NCBI GenBank assembly: GCA_947089855.1
Contig: CAMUML010000007.1
Span: forward strand, 33,517-97,516
Direction of reading: 5' to 3'
From: an uncultured Eubacterium sp.
GTDB taxonomy: Bacteria > Bacillota > Clostridia > Lachnospirales > Lachnospiraceae
DNA length: 64,000 bases
The position numbers and the translations under genes were made by a program. Below are positions 25,326-34,376 of the stretch, piece by piece (the stretch's first letter is position 1; each line of letters begins with the position of its first letter). Under the pieces are notes generated by a model. That model was not told the origin of the DNA, made no database searches, and was given only the letters and a program-made list of their open reading frames with translations.

Positions 25326-26324
25326 ATGGCAGATGTCTATGTAGCAGATGATAAGCGTTATGAAAAAATGGCGTATAACAGGGTAGGAAATAGTGGCTTG
25401 AAGTTTCCCGCAGTTTCTCTGGGGTTTTGGCACAATTTCGGATCAAAGGATAACTATGACTTGATGAAAGCAATGTGCAGGACAGCTTTTGACCATGGTA
25501 TTACACAGTTTGACCTTGCAAATAATTACGGGCCTGTTTATGGAAGTGCAGAGGCAAATTTAGGCAGGCTGGTGGAGGAGGATTTCCGTCCATACAGGGA
25601 CGAACTGGTGATTACGACAAAAGCTGGGTACGACATGTGGAAAGGCCCTTACGGTGACCATGGCAGCAGAAAGTATTTGATGGCAAGCATCGACCAGAGC
25701 CTTAGGCGCATGAAATTGGACTATGTGGATATTTTCTATCATCACCGCATGGACAAAGAAACGCCCCTGGAGGAGACTATGGTTGCCCTGGCGGATATTG
25801 TAAGGAGTGGCAAGGCGCTTTACGCTGGTGTATCCAATTATGACAAAGAATATACACAAAAGGCAGTGGAACTTCTCAGAAAGCTGCATATTCCTTTTGT
25901 TGTGAACCAGAGAAGGTATTCTATTTTTGACAGGACGATTGAGGAGGACGGAGTAAAGGCGTATTGTAAAGAAGCGGGGGTGGGGATCATCGCATTCAGC
26001 CCACTGGCACAAGGAATGCTAACAGACAAATACCTGCATGGCATACCGCAGGACAGCCGTATTGCGAAAGACCCAAGATTCCTGCATGCTGACAATTTAA
26101 CGGAACGTAGGCTGGAACAAATCAGATGCCTGAATGAACTGGCCGGGGAGCGGGGACAGACTCTGGCACAGATGGCGCTTTCATGGGTCCTGAGGGATAA
26201 CGAAGTCTGCTCAGTATTGATTGGCGCGTCAAAGCCAGAACAGATTGTAGAGAATATTGCTGTGGCGGAGTGTGCAAGCTTTACGCAAGAGGAACTAGAA
26301 AAGATAGAGGAAATCTGTGGATAG
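25326..26324 (+). CDS. aldo/keto reductase (YghZ / L-glyceraldehyde-3-phosphate reductase type)
   Basis: This 332-residue NADPH-dependent reductase has a TIM barrel with the catalytic tetrad Asp63, Tyr68 (FDLANNYGPVYGSAE), Lys99 (ITTKAGYDMW) and His139 or His140 (VDIFYHHRMD). The overall pattern, especially the MWKGPYGDHGSRKYL segment, fits the YghZ (AKR14) group, which reduces small aldehydes such as L-glyceraldehyde-3-phosphate or methylglyoxal. It has its own promoter and terminator, so it seems to be an independent unit lying between a two-component pair and the transporter that pair probably controls. Confidence 0.93.
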   Translation: MADVYVADDKRYEKMAYNRVGNSGLKFPAVSLGFWHNFGSKDNYDLMKAMCRTAFDHGITQFDLANNYGPVYGSAEANLGRLVEEDFRPYRDELVITTKAGYDMWKGPYGDHGSRKYLMASIDQSLRRMKLDYVDIFYHHRMDKETPLEETMVALADIVRSGKALYAGVSNYDKEYTQKAVELLRKLHIPFVVNQRRYSIFDRTIEEDGVKAYCKEAGVGIIAFSPLAQGMLTDKYLHGIPQDSRIAKDPRFLHADNLTERRLEQIRCLNELAGERGQTLAQMALSWVLRDNEVCSVLIGASKPEQIVENIAVAECASFTQEELEKIEEICG

Positions 26325-26388
26325 CGGTGAAAGAGGGAAACCGCACGATCCATAAGCTGTGTATATCTATTTCTGGCAGGGTTTATTG

Positions 26389-26433
26389 AAGAAACCGCAT
26401 GGTGGGGCTTTCTGCCTGGTCGGGTTTCTTTTA
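26389..26433 (+). terminator. rho-independent terminator of the aldo/keto reductase gene
   Basis: AAGAAACC (26389-26396) pairs with GGTTTCTT (26423-26430), with a long GC-rich loop, and the stem runs into TTTT. Confidence 0.6.
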
Positions 26434-26485
26434 AGGAATATCCGGACTTTATAACATTTTGCCCGTATTTTTTTGCCACCGTCGG

Positions 26486-26514
26486 ACATTTCTGTGACAT
26501 TTGGGTTTTACAAT
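26486..26514 (+). promoter_or_regulatory. direct-repeat response-regulator box and -10 element
   Basis: ACATTT at 26486 and 26497 (11 bp apart), then 6 bp, then TACAAT (26509-26514). Spacing and sequence match the box at 23301-23329 upstream of the response regulator gene. Confidence 0.65.
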
Positions 26515-26608
26515 ATCCTTATCAACAGGAAAAAGCCTAGAAGCACCCAGAGGGCTTGCCTGTAGGTCCGCAAATGCAGGACAACGATAAGGAAAGGAGC
26601 ATTTGATT

Positions 26609-27304
26609 ATGAATGTGTTACAAACAATCGGCCTGAAAAAGTATTATGGCAGCGGGCCGAATATTGTCCGCGCCTTAGACGGCGTCAGCCTGTCGGTGGA
26701 GCTGGGGGAGTTTGTGGCGGTGGTGGGAACCTCCGGCAGCGGCAAGTCTACCCTGCTTAATATGATGGGCGGGCTGGATACGCCTACTTCCGGAAGTATC
26801 CTTGTCCGTGGGGACGAATTGGCTAAAAAGAACGATGAGCAGCTGACTATTTTCCGCCGCCGCAACATTGGCTTTATTTTCCAGAACTATAACCTTGTCC
26901 CGATCCTGAATGTCTATGAAAATATTGTCCTGCCGGTGGAGCTGGACGGCGGTACGGCGGATGGGAAATTCATGGATGAGATTGTTGGGATGCTGGCTTT
27001 GGAGGAAAAACTGCACAATATGCCAAATAACCTCTCTGGGGGACAGCAGCAGCGTGTTGCCATTGCCCGCGCACTGATTACCAAACCAGCTATTATTTTA
27101 GCCGACGAGCCTACTGGCAACCTGGACTCCAGGACCAGCGCCGATGTGCTGGGGCTTTTAAAGCGCACCAGCATGGAGTTTAACCAGACGGTTGTTATGA
27201 TTACCCATAACAACGAGATTGCCCAGCTTGCCGACCGCATTGTCCGGATTGAGGATGGCAGGATTGTAACGGGGGAGGTGGCAGATGATGGCATGGCCTT
27301 TTGA
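26609..27304 (+). CDS. ABC transporter ATP-binding protein (MacB/LolD/BceA type)
   Basis: This 231-residue ATPase has Walker [10 protein letters not shown] (about 37-45), the Q-loop [10 protein letters not shown], signature [15 protein letters not shown], Walker [12 protein letters not shown] and the switch VVMITHN. The PTGNLDS and FQNYNL patterns mark the MacB/LolD/BceA group, which works with FtsX-type permeases. It overlaps the permease gene by 20 bp. AAAGGAG lies 9-10 nt before the ATG at 26609. Alanine codons in this and the next gene are mostly GCC, unlike the GCA-rich surroundings. It is probably regulated by the two-component pair at 23.4-25.1 kb. Confidence 0.95.
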   Translation: MNVLQTIGLKKYYGSGPNIVRALDGVSLSVELGEFVAVVGTSGSGKSTLLNMMGGLDTPTSGSILVRGDELAKKNDEQLTIFRRRNIGFIFQNYNLVPILNVYENIVLPVELDGGTADGKFMDEIVGMLALEEKLHNMPNNLSGGQQQRVAIARALITKPAIILADEPTGNLDSRTSADVLGLLKRTSMEFNQTVVMITHNNEIAQLADRIVRIEDGRIVTGEVADDGMAF

Positions 27305-29681
27305 AAATGATACCAGCCAGGCGGAAAAGAAACTGGCCGGGCGTGGCCTGAAAGCTGACAGGCGCCGGAGCATTTTTGTTATTATTACGGTTGCCCTTGC
27401 CGTCTGCCTTATGGGGGCCCTTTGTTTTATTTATGCAGCACAGCAGATGGAGACCCTGGACCATATTCAGGGGCAGTATCAGGCTGGCTGCAGCGGGATG
27501 GCTTACGAAGAAATGATACGGCTGGCAGATACTGGACAGTTTGAAACATGGGGCTATACCGCAGACGCTGGTACGGTCCGTTACCAGGACAGTGTGTTAA
27601 ATGTCAGCTTTGTAAGCCCTAAGATGATGGAATTGATGGGCTACAGCGAGGTTACTGGGGCTTATCCAAAGGCGGAGGATGAACTGTGTGTAGAGCGGTC
27701 TTTTTTCCGGTATTTTGGCCTTCCGGCAGAAGTGGGCCAGACCATTACCCTGAACATTGGCGGCGGGGAGAAATCCTATACGGTTACAGGCATTTTGGAA
27801 ATGGAAAACAGCAGCCGGATATTTACGGTTTGGATTTCGGAATCGGCCGTGGATACAGGCAGCCATACGGCTCCTTATGAACTGCGGTTCCGTTTTGCCG
27901 GGGGCCAGGGAATGGAGCCCGCCCAGCTTCGGATAGCCATTGAAAGGTTTTTTGCAGAAATGGGCATTCCAAAGGAGCGGACATTTTACAGTTCCAGCTA
28001 CTTTGGGATGTTGGACCTGTATTTGGGAAATGGAATGGAGGTTTATGTCCTGTCAATTTTCATTGCTGTGATCTGTGCAATCGTAATCTATAACATTTTC
28101 TATATCTCTGTAATGGGAAAAATGCGGGAATACGGCCGCTTGAAGGTGCTGGGGGCAACGCCAAAGCAGTTGAAGCGGGTAGTAAAGCGGGAACGGCGTT
28201 TCCTGTCTGCTATCGCAGTCCCGCTTGGATTGGCCTTGGCCGCTGTGGTTGCGTTAATTGCGGTACCAGGTTATTGGCCTTGGCGTGAAAATATCCAGTC
28301 GGCGGTGGCGGTTTCCTTCCTGGCCTATGTTATGGTTTTGATTGCTACCAAAAAGCCCTTGTCTATGGTAGGAAAAGTATCCGCCATAGAATCTATCCGG
28401 ACCACTGCCTATTCCTTACAGCAGGGCCGTAGCGTTTCCAGACAGCTTTACCGCCGCCTGACAATGGCCCGCCTGGCCCGGATGAATTTTTCAAGGAACC
28501 GCAAAAAAGCCTTTATTACAGCCCTTTCCTTAAGCCTGACAGGGATTTTGCTTCTTTGTATTTCCGCCTACGCAAATTCCGTGGACGTAAAAGAAATGGC
28601 CCAGTCCCAATTTGGAGACAGGAGCCAGTACCTTTTGCAATATGAGGATTACACAGGCCAGGAATTTGTTAAGATGCAAAAAGAAAATCCCCTGGGTCAA
28701 ACGCTGCGGGAAGCGCTTGCCTCCATTCCCGGCGTGGATTTTGTTACGGCTTACAGCATGGCCTGCGTGGAAATCCCTGCGGTCAGCAGGATTCCAGGAA
28801 ACAGTGCGCATGAACCTTTTTTTATCCGGGGAATTTCTAAGGAAATGATGGCAGAACGGTATACGGGCGAGGCGGTTTTGGATGGGGATTGGGATTACCA
28901 GCAGCTGCTGGATGGGGACGGTATTTTAGTATGCCCGGCAGACGGCTCCCTAAAAGAGATTTATAAGGCCAGCTATCAGGTTGGCGATAAGGTTACGGTT
29001 TCCTGTTATAATGGACGGACAAAGACGTATACGGTGATGGGGCTGGCTGCGGATGTTCCGATTGGCAATTCGGCCCATTTTTTTATTCTGCCCGAGGAAG
29101 AATTATCCGCCCTTTATCCAGAAATCGGGGATTTTACCGGCTATGTGAATGTACACACAAAGCAGGACAGCAAACAGCTGCGGCAGGCGGTGTTTAGCGC
29201 TGTATCCGATGAGCGGGTGTCAATCTTTGGCCTGGACGATATGGTCAGTAGTTTAAAGGGCAGCCTGCGCGGGGAGTTGGCCCGGGACTACAGTATCCTG
29301 GCATTTATCTTTGTATTTGCCCTGATCAACCTTGCCAACACACTAATTACCAATCTGCTCACTAGGCAGCAGGAGTTTGGTATATTCCAGTCCGTTGGTA
29401 TGAGTGGCCGGCAGCTGTCCCGGATGCTCTCCTTTGAGTGCCTGTATTATGTGGGGATCACATTGCTTGTCACCCTGACGCTGGGGACGGTGTGCAGCCT
29501 GGCTGTGTGCAGGGTTTTTGACCAGATTGGCATGTTCGGGAAACTTACCTATCATTTCCCGGTGCTACCGGTAGTGCTGTTTGCAGCTGCGCTGCTTGTA
29601 GTGCAGGCGGTATTCTCAGTTTGTGCGGTCCGTTATACCAGAAGGCTTTCCCTGGTGGAACGTATCAAGGCAGCAGATTGA
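27285..29681 (+). CDS. FtsX-type ABC transporter permease with two extracytoplasmic domains
   Basis: This 798-residue permease has hydrophobicity suggesting eight helices in two FtsX-like halves. Helix 1 is at about 29-52, then a roughly 200-residue outer domain, then helices 2-4 at about 254-358. Helix 5 is at about 408-432, then a second roughly 200-residue outer domain, then helices 6-8 at the end. FtsX signatures are [16 protein letters not shown] and [16 protein letters not shown]. This differs from classical BceB (ten helices, one large outer domain). Such exporters move or detach peptides or lipoproteins at the outer membrane face. Export of an antimicrobial peptide is a reasonable guess. 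GGGAGG precedes the ATG. Confidence 0.93.
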   Translation: MMAWPFENDTSQAEKKLAGRGLKADRRRSIFVIITVALAVCLMGALCFIYAAQQMETLDHIQGQYQAGCSGMAYEEMIRLADTGQFETWGYTADAGTVRYQDSVLNVSFVSPKMMELMGYSEVTGAYPKAEDELCVERSFFRYFGLPAEVGQTITLNIGGGEKSYTVTGILEMENSSRIFTVWISESAVDTGSHTAPYELRFRFAGGQGMEPAQLRIAIERFFAEMGIPKERTFYSSSYFGMLDLYLGNGMEVYVLSIFIAVICAIVIYNIFYISVMGKMREYGRLKVLGATPKQLKRVVKRERRFLSAIAVPLGLALAAVVALIAVPGYWPWRENIQSAVAVSFLAYVMVLIATKKPLSMVGKVSAIESIRTTAYSLQQGRSVSRQLYRRLTMARLARMNFSRNRKKAFITALSLSLTGILLLCISAYANSVDVKEMAQSQFGDRSQYLLQYEDYTGQEFVKMQKENPLGQTLREALASIPGVDFVTAYSMACVEIPAVSRIPGNSAHEPFFIRGISKEMMAERYTGEAVLDGDWDYQQLLDGDGILVCPADGSLKEIYKASYQVGDKVTVSCYNGRTKTYTVMGLAADVPIGNSAHFFILPEEELSALYPEIGDFTGYVNVHTKQDSKQLRQAVFSAVSDERVSIFGLDDMVSSLKGSLRGELARDYSILAFIFVFALINLANTLITNLLTRQQEFGIFQSVGMSGRQLSRMLSFECLYYVGITLLVTLTLGTVCSLAVCRVFDQIGMFGKLTYHFPVLPVVLFAAALLVVQAVFSVCAVRYTRRLSLVERIKAAD

Positions 29682-29795
29682 AAAAGTAATCGTAAAGGGA
29701 AGTCCGTATCAAGGCTGCGGAGCAGGGAGTTTTCCAGTGTTGTTTTGCAGTATATGAAAAATAGGTAAGGGTTTTTATATACGGGGGCGGGTATA

Positions 29796-31130
29796 ATGGA
29801 TAAATATTTAGATTTTTTTAATATTTATATTATGGGCGTTATCGAGATATGTTTCCAGTTACATTTTCTGACAAAGATCCTAAGAAAGAAAATATGGCCC
29901 CCTTTTAATTTCATGTTTGCAATATGTGCGGTGGTTATCAACAATTTTGTCCCGGTGGGTACAGCCGCAGGCTTTTTGGCGCTTGTTTTTCTGTTTGCGG
30001 CATATGGGATACTGCTGTGCCATGCGGATTTTAAAGTTTCCCTTTTGTATGCGGCTTTGATAATTGAGATTATACTGCTTTGCTATGGAGTTGTGAATTC
30101 CCTGATAGACCTTTTAAGCCCATGGATGCCTGCTGCTTTCTATCAGGCCGGTATTGCGGTTATGCTGGCCAGCGAAGCGGCGGCATTGGTGCTGGCCAGT
30201 TTTTGTTATTATATGGTGTACCGTTATTTTTCAGGGGATGCCTTTTATACCGTAGCGGAGATGCAGCAAATGTTCCTGGTCTTTATTCCGATTTTGATGA
30301 TATTTATTATGAGCCAGTACATCAATATGGTTGAATTTGAATACCAGTTTGAGGTTTTAGAGGATGGAGGGCCTTCGGGATACCTGTTAAGCCACGGGCA
30401 GATGTTTGCCATGCATGTTTTGGGGCTTGCCAGCCTGTTTTGTATCCTGTTTACGTATAAAAAACTGCAGCAGAATTTCCGCCTTAGTACAGAATTATCA
30501 CTGTTGGAACAAGAGGAGCATTCCTTAAACCAGTATGTCGAGGAAGCAAAAGCCCGTTATGATGAGACAAAGTCATTCCGCCACGATATAAAAAACCATA
30601 TCACAGTAATGAAAGAACTTTTAAAGGGCGGGAAAATGGAAGAGGCGGTAAGCTATATTGAAGATATGGACAGTATGGCGGAAAAAATGTCATTCCCCTG
30701 CAGCACGAATAACCCGGTAGTGGATATTCTGGTGGGAAACAAACTGGGGCTTGCAAAAAGTATGGGGATCCACGTAAACTGTTCCCTCTTTTTGCCATAT
30801 CCTTGCAACCTTCGGGATATTGATATTTGTATTGTCCTGTCAAATGCTTTGGACAATGCCATCCATGCCTGTAAGCATATGGATGCAGGAACCGGAAAAT
30901 ATATCCATGTGTCCGGGCGCATACAGGGGGATTTCCTTATGCTGGAAGTTAAGAACAGCTTTTCCGGAAAAGGTACGTTCAAACAAGGGACGGGCCTTTC
31001 CAATGTAAAAACGGTAGCCGAAAAATATGGCGGTGCCATGAGTATCGAAACAAGAGGGGATGTATTTGTCCTCCACGTACTGCTGATTATTCCACAGTAT
31101 CCGGAAAATATTACACAGCAAATGGGTTAA
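29796..31130 (+). CDS. GHKL-domain sensor histidine kinase (AgrC-like)
   Basis: This 444-residue kinase has about six N-terminal membrane helices (residues 5-230), a coiled segment, and a GHKL-type core. The histidine is His263 in FRHDIKNHITVMKEL. The ATPase part has SNALDNAIHAC and GTGLSNVKTVAEKYGG. This architecture is typical of AgrC, ComD and VirS-like kinases that sense peptides through their membrane helices. It is unusual that the next gene, 50 bp downstream, encodes an OmpR-type regulator and not the LytTR type normally paired with GHKL kinases. GGGGGCGGG lies upstream of the ATG. Confidence 0.9.
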   Translation: MDKYLDFFNIYIMGVIEICFQLHFLTKILRKKIWPPFNFMFAICAVVINNFVPVGTAAGFLALVFLFAAYGILLCHADFKVSLLYAALIIEIILLCYGVVNSLIDLLSPWMPAAFYQAGIAVMLASEAAALVLASFCYYMVYRYFSGDAFYTVAEMQQMFLVFIPILMIFIMSQYINMVEFEYQFEVLEDGGPSGYLLSHGQMFAMHVLGLASLFCILFTYKKLQQNFRLSTELSLLEQEEHSLNQYVEEAKARYDETKSFRHDIKNHITVMKELLKGGKMEEAVSYIEDMDSMAEKMSFPCSTNNPVVDILVGNKLGLAKSMGIHVNCSLFLPYPCNLRDIDICIVLSNALDNAIHACKHMDAGTGKYIHVSGRIQGDFLMLEVKNSFSGKGTFKQGTGLSNVKTVAEKYGGAMSIETRGDVFVLHVLLIIPQYPENITQQMG

Positions 31131-31180
31131 TACGAGGAGCTGGCAGGCATTAACTTTTTATAGGTTGGAGGTAGGGTGCC

Positions 31181-31870
31181 ATGAAAATCTTATTGGTGGA
31201 AGACGATATGGAGATCAGCGCCATGTTAAAAAAAATTTTAGTATCAGAAAATTATGAAGTCATTACTGCTTCAGATGGGGAAAGCGCCTGTGAAAAGTTC
31301 TTTTCCGATGATTTTAGCCTGGTATTGCTGGACCTGATGATACCGAAAAGGAATGGCATGGAGGTCATGGGAAAAATCAGGGAATCCAATACGGTCCCTA
31401 TTATCATTATATCGGCAAAAGACACGGATTCTGACAAAACCCTGGGCCTTGGGCTGGGGGCGGATGACTATATTACGAAACCGTTTTCCGTTACGGAAGT
31501 GTTGGCGCGTATCAAAGCCAATATCAGAAGGACAACCCAGTATGCTGCGGGAGGTTCCATGCGGCAGCCGGTTCTTACAAAAGGGGCCCTGACAATGGAT
31601 CTGAATGATTATTCCGTAAAAAAGCAGGGAAAAGGGATCGAGCTTACTGCAAAAGAGTTTGAAATCCTAAAATTACTGCTGCAGAATCCAAAGAAGGTAT
31701 ATACAAAGGAACAAATCTACTCCCTTGTATGGAACGACATGTATCTAGGGGATGAAAATGCCGTAAACGTCCATATCAGCAGGCTGAGGACGAAAATAGA
31801 GGACAATCCCCGCAGCCCGAAATACATTATTACCGTATGGGGGATTGGATATAAGGCGGGGGATTTGTAA
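31181..31870 (+). CDS. OmpR-family response regulator
   Basis: This 229-residue protein has a receiver domain (ILLVEDD, Asp51 in VLLDLMIPK, YITKPF) and an OmpR-type winged helix (ELTAKEFEILKLLLQNPKKVYTKEQI, VHISRLRTKIE, WGIGYKAGD). It is the likely partner of the GHKL kinase just upstream. Its target genes are not evident, since the next gene is a bile-salt-hydrolase gene with repeats in between. A long hairpin directly after the stop may end transcription. Confidence 0.94.
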   Translation: MKILLVEDDMEISAMLKKILVSENYEVITASDGESACEKFFSDDFSLVLLDLMIPKRNGMEVMGKIRESNTVPIIIISAKDTDSDKTLGLGLGADDYITKPFSVTEVLARIKANIRRTTQYAAGGSMRQPVLTKGALTMDLNDYSVKKQGKGIELTAKEFEILKLLLQNPKKVYTKEQIYSLVWNDMYLGDENAVNVHISRLRTKIEDNPRSPKYIITVWGIGYKAGDL

Positions 31871-31952
31871 GGAACTGCCGTGAAATAACTTGTGCAGGGT
31901 GCTATCGGAGATTTAGACCAGCAAACTGCACAAGTTATTTTGCGGCAGTTCC
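31871..31952. repeat. 82-bp long hairpin with TTAGGAACTG-type ends
   Basis: Two 26-nt arms starting GGAACTGCCG and running into AAATAACTTGTGCA pair at 24 of 26 positions. They enclose a 30-nt loop. It starts on the first base after the regulator stop codon. Related pieces occur at about 56009-56030 and 63937-63960. Without a T tail, it is a weak terminator at best. Confidence 0.75.
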
Positions 31953-32182
31953 TAACTGTGCAGGTACCAAATAGTTAGGAAGACACGAATGGGATCAAGG
32001 CCTGCCGGAGCCTGCGAATGTTACTATTTACAGCCTCATAACTTAGAATATTTGCCAAGAGCAAATTGGCTGTGAATAGTAACAAGTCCAAACGAAATTA
32101 TCTGCTGCAGCTTTCCAGTTACGACAAGGAATATGCAGGGGGTGGGGTATGATTAGGAAAAATGAAATAGGAGGGATTGCAT
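31953..32182. other. intergenic region before the bile-salt-hydrolase gene
   Basis: Together with the preceding hairpin this forms a 312-bp gap. It holds the 64-bp module 1 repeat listed separately and a flank (CGGAGCCTGCGAAT) matching the junction to module 2 in the copy at 12.7 kb. No gene is seen, and no strong promoter stands out. Confidence 0.5.
32020..32083 (-). repeat. GTTACT-family module 1 only, reverse orientation
   Basis: This is exactly 64 bp, like module 1 at 12699-12762. Its reverse complement differs from that copy at about four positions. The ends are GTTACTATTTACAGCC and GGCTGTGAATAGTAAC, with an inner helix ATTTGC/GCAAAT. Confidence 0.85.
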
Positions 32183-33166
32183 ATGTGTACAGCAGCAACT
32201 TACCGGACGAAAGATTTTTACTTTGGGCGTACTTTGGATTATGAATTTTCGTATGGGGAACAGGTGGCTATAACGCCGCGTAATTATTGCTTTCCGTTTC
32301 GGCATTTGGCGGATATGCCGTCCCATTATGCAATGATCGGGATGGCGCATTTGGAAGGGGAATATCCATTGTATTATGAAGCAGTGAATGAAGCAGGGCT
32401 TGGCATGGCGGGTTTGAATTTTGTGGGGAACGCTTATTATCAGGCATGTGTGCAGGATAAGGATAATGTAGCACAGTTTGAATTGATCCCGTGGATCCTT
32501 AGCCAGTGTGCAAGCGTAGGGGAAGCCAGGAGGCTGATTGGGCGTATCAACATTACCGATACGCGTTTTAGCGAGGCATTTGTGCCAGCGCAGCTTCATT
32601 GGATGATTGCGGACCGCAATGAGTGCATTACAGTGGAAGCGGTTAGGGAGGGCTTACAGGTGTATGCCAACCCTGTGGGGGTATTGACGAATAACCCGCC
32701 ATTTAACCAGCAAATGTTCCATTTAAACAACTATATGAAATTGTCGCCGAAAGACCCGCAGAACCAGTTTTCTGACAGGCTGCCGCTGAAGGCGTACAGC
32801 CGCGGTATGGGCGCGATGGGGCTGCCAGGCGACCTATCTTCCCAATCCCGTTTTGTAAGGGCGTCATTTGTAAAACTTCACTCGGTTTCGGGCACGGATG
32901 AGCTGCAAAGCGTCAACCAGTATTTCCATATCCTAGGTTCCGTAGACCAGCAGCGGGGGTGCTGTGAAGTTGGCAGTGGGAAATATGAGGTTACAATTTA
33001 TACCTGCTGCTGCAATGCAGATAAAGGCATTTATTACTATACGACCTATGGCAACCATCAGATTACCGGAATCTGCATGCACGATACAGACCTTTCCGAA
33101 AGCCGGCTTTCCACTTATCCTCTGGAGCAAGGGGAACATATCCTTTACATTCCTGCAAAAATATAG
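32183..33166 (+). CDS. choloylglycine hydrolase family protein (bile salt hydrolase-like)
   Basis: This 327-residue Ntn-hydrolase cleaves amide bonds of conjugated bile salts or, in relatives, penicillin V or acyl-homoserine lactones. After removal of Met1 the nucleophile is Cys2 (MCTAATY). Other family residues are Arg16 and Asp19 (FGRTLDYEF), the Asn79 region (AGLNFVGNAYY), Asn170-171 (VLTNNPPF) and the Arg223/Arg226 region (QSRFVRASF). The start at 32183 puts Cys at position 2 and has GGAGG 8 nt upstream, which decides against the longer frame from 32177. There is no signal peptide. Bile salt hydrolysis is the most likely activity in a gut organism. Confidence 0.88.
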   Translation: MCTAATYRTKDFYFGRTLDYEFSYGEQVAITPRNYCFPFRHLADMPSHYAMIGMAHLEGEYPLYYEAVNEAGLGMAGLNFVGNAYYQACVQDKDNVAQFELIPWILSQCASVGEARRLIGRINITDTRFSEAFVPAQLHWMIADRNECITVEAVREGLQVYANPVGVLTNNPPFNQQMFHLNNYMKLSPKDPQNQFSDRLPLKAYSRGMGAMGLPGDLSSQSRFVRASFVKLHSVSGTDELQSVNQYFHILGSVDQQRGCCEVGSGKYEVTIYTCCCNADKGIYYYTTYGNHQITGICMHDTDLSESRLSTYPLEQGEHILYIPAKI

Positions 33167-33262
33167 TAAAGTATGGTGGAATTATACACGCGGGCTGTGC
33201 TTATTGGCAAATAGTTGCGGCCGCGGGTGTACACATTATCTAGGAAAGAGGAAGAAGGAAGG

Positions 33263-34330
33263 ATGAAACTTTGGGAGAAAAATATTAGAAGGGTCGTACC
33301 TTATGTGCCGGGTGAGCAGCCGGACAAACCGCATATGATTAAGCTCAATACCAATGAAAACCCATATCCGCCTGCCCCGGGCGTGGCAGAAAGCCTGTAT
33401 GCGTTTGATACGGACAGGCTGCGCCTGTACCCGGATGCGTCGGCGGGGGTTTTGGTACGCGCACTTGCAAAGCGTTACCGGGTGCAGGAAGACCAAGTTT
33501 TTGTAGGGGTCGGTTCCGACGATGTACTGGCCATGTCATTTATGACGTTTTTTAATTCGGATAAGCCGATTTTATTTCCGGATGTTACGTATTCGTTTTA
33601 TGACGTATGGGCGGAGGTGTTCCGTATCCCTTATGAGCGGGTACCGCTGGACGGGCAGTTTTGCATCTGCAAGGAGGGCTATTATAAAGAAAACGGGGGC
33701 GTCATTTTTCCAAACCCCAACGCACCGACCGGAGAGCTGGAAAGCCTGGATGATATAGAAGACATTCTTCGGCATAATGAGGATGTTATTGTAATTGTGG
33801 ACGAGGCATATATTGATTTTGGCGGGGAGACGGCACTGCCCCTGCTGGATAAATACGACAACCTGCTCATCGTCCAGACTTTTTCCAAATCCCGTTCCCT
33901 GGCCGGCATGCGCATTGGCTATGCGTTTGGCAGCCGGGAATTGATCGGGTATTTAAATGATGTGAAATATTCGTTCAATTCTTATACGATGGACCATCTG
34001 GCACTGGCAGCTGGGGTGGCTGCCCTGGAAGATGAGGCATATTTCCAGGAAACCATACATAAAATTGTGTCAACAAGGGAACGGGTAAAAGCAGAATTGC
34101 AAACCCTTGGATTTACATGCGGGGACAGCCAGGCCAATTTTTTATTTGCCGCCCACAAAGGGCTGCCTGCCAAAAAGCTGTTTGAGGCATTAAAAGAGGC
34201 AAATATATACGTGCGCTATTTTCAAAAGCCGCGCATCGACAATTACTTGCGTATCACGGTTGGTACTGATGATGAGATGGATGTGCTGTTGGATTTCCTG
34301 CGCGGGTATTTAAAGCAGGAAGGGGTATGA
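33263..34330 (+). CDS. hisC: histidinol-phosphate aminotransferase-like enzyme
   Basis: This 355-residue PLP enzyme belongs to the class I/II aminotransferase (HisC) group, which converts imidazole-acetol phosphate and glutamate to histidinol phosphate. Visible features are LNTNENPYPPAPGV (28-41), GSDDVLAM, NPNAPTGEL, the cofactor contacts Asp180 and Tyr183 (IVDEAYIDFGG), and the PLP lysine Lys209 (TFSKSRSLAGMRIGY). No other his gene is nearby, so it may serve histidine synthesis or aromatic/other transamination. The ATG at 33263 has GAAGGAAGG upstream. The DUF368 gene follows after 46 bp. Confidence 0.88.
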   Translation: MKLWEKNIRRVVPYVPGEQPDKPHMIKLNTNENPYPPAPGVAESLYAFDTDRLRLYPDASAGVLVRALAKRYRVQEDQVFVGVGSDDVLAMSFMTFFNSDKPILFPDVTYSFYDVWAEVFRIPYERVPLDGQFCICKEGYYKENGGVIFPNPNAPTGELESLDDIEDILRHNEDVIVIVDEAYIDFGGETALPLLDKYDNLLIVQTFSKSRSLAGMRIGYAFGSRELIGYLNDVKYSFNSYTMDHLALAAGVAALEDEAYFQETIHKIVSTRERVKAELQTLGFTCGDSQANFLFAAHKGLPAKKLFEALKEANIYVRYFQKPRIDNYLRITVGTDDEMDVLLDFLRGYLKQEGV

Positions 34331-34376
34331 AACGGTAACGGAAGCGAAAATATCGAATCAGGAAATGAGGTGTAAA

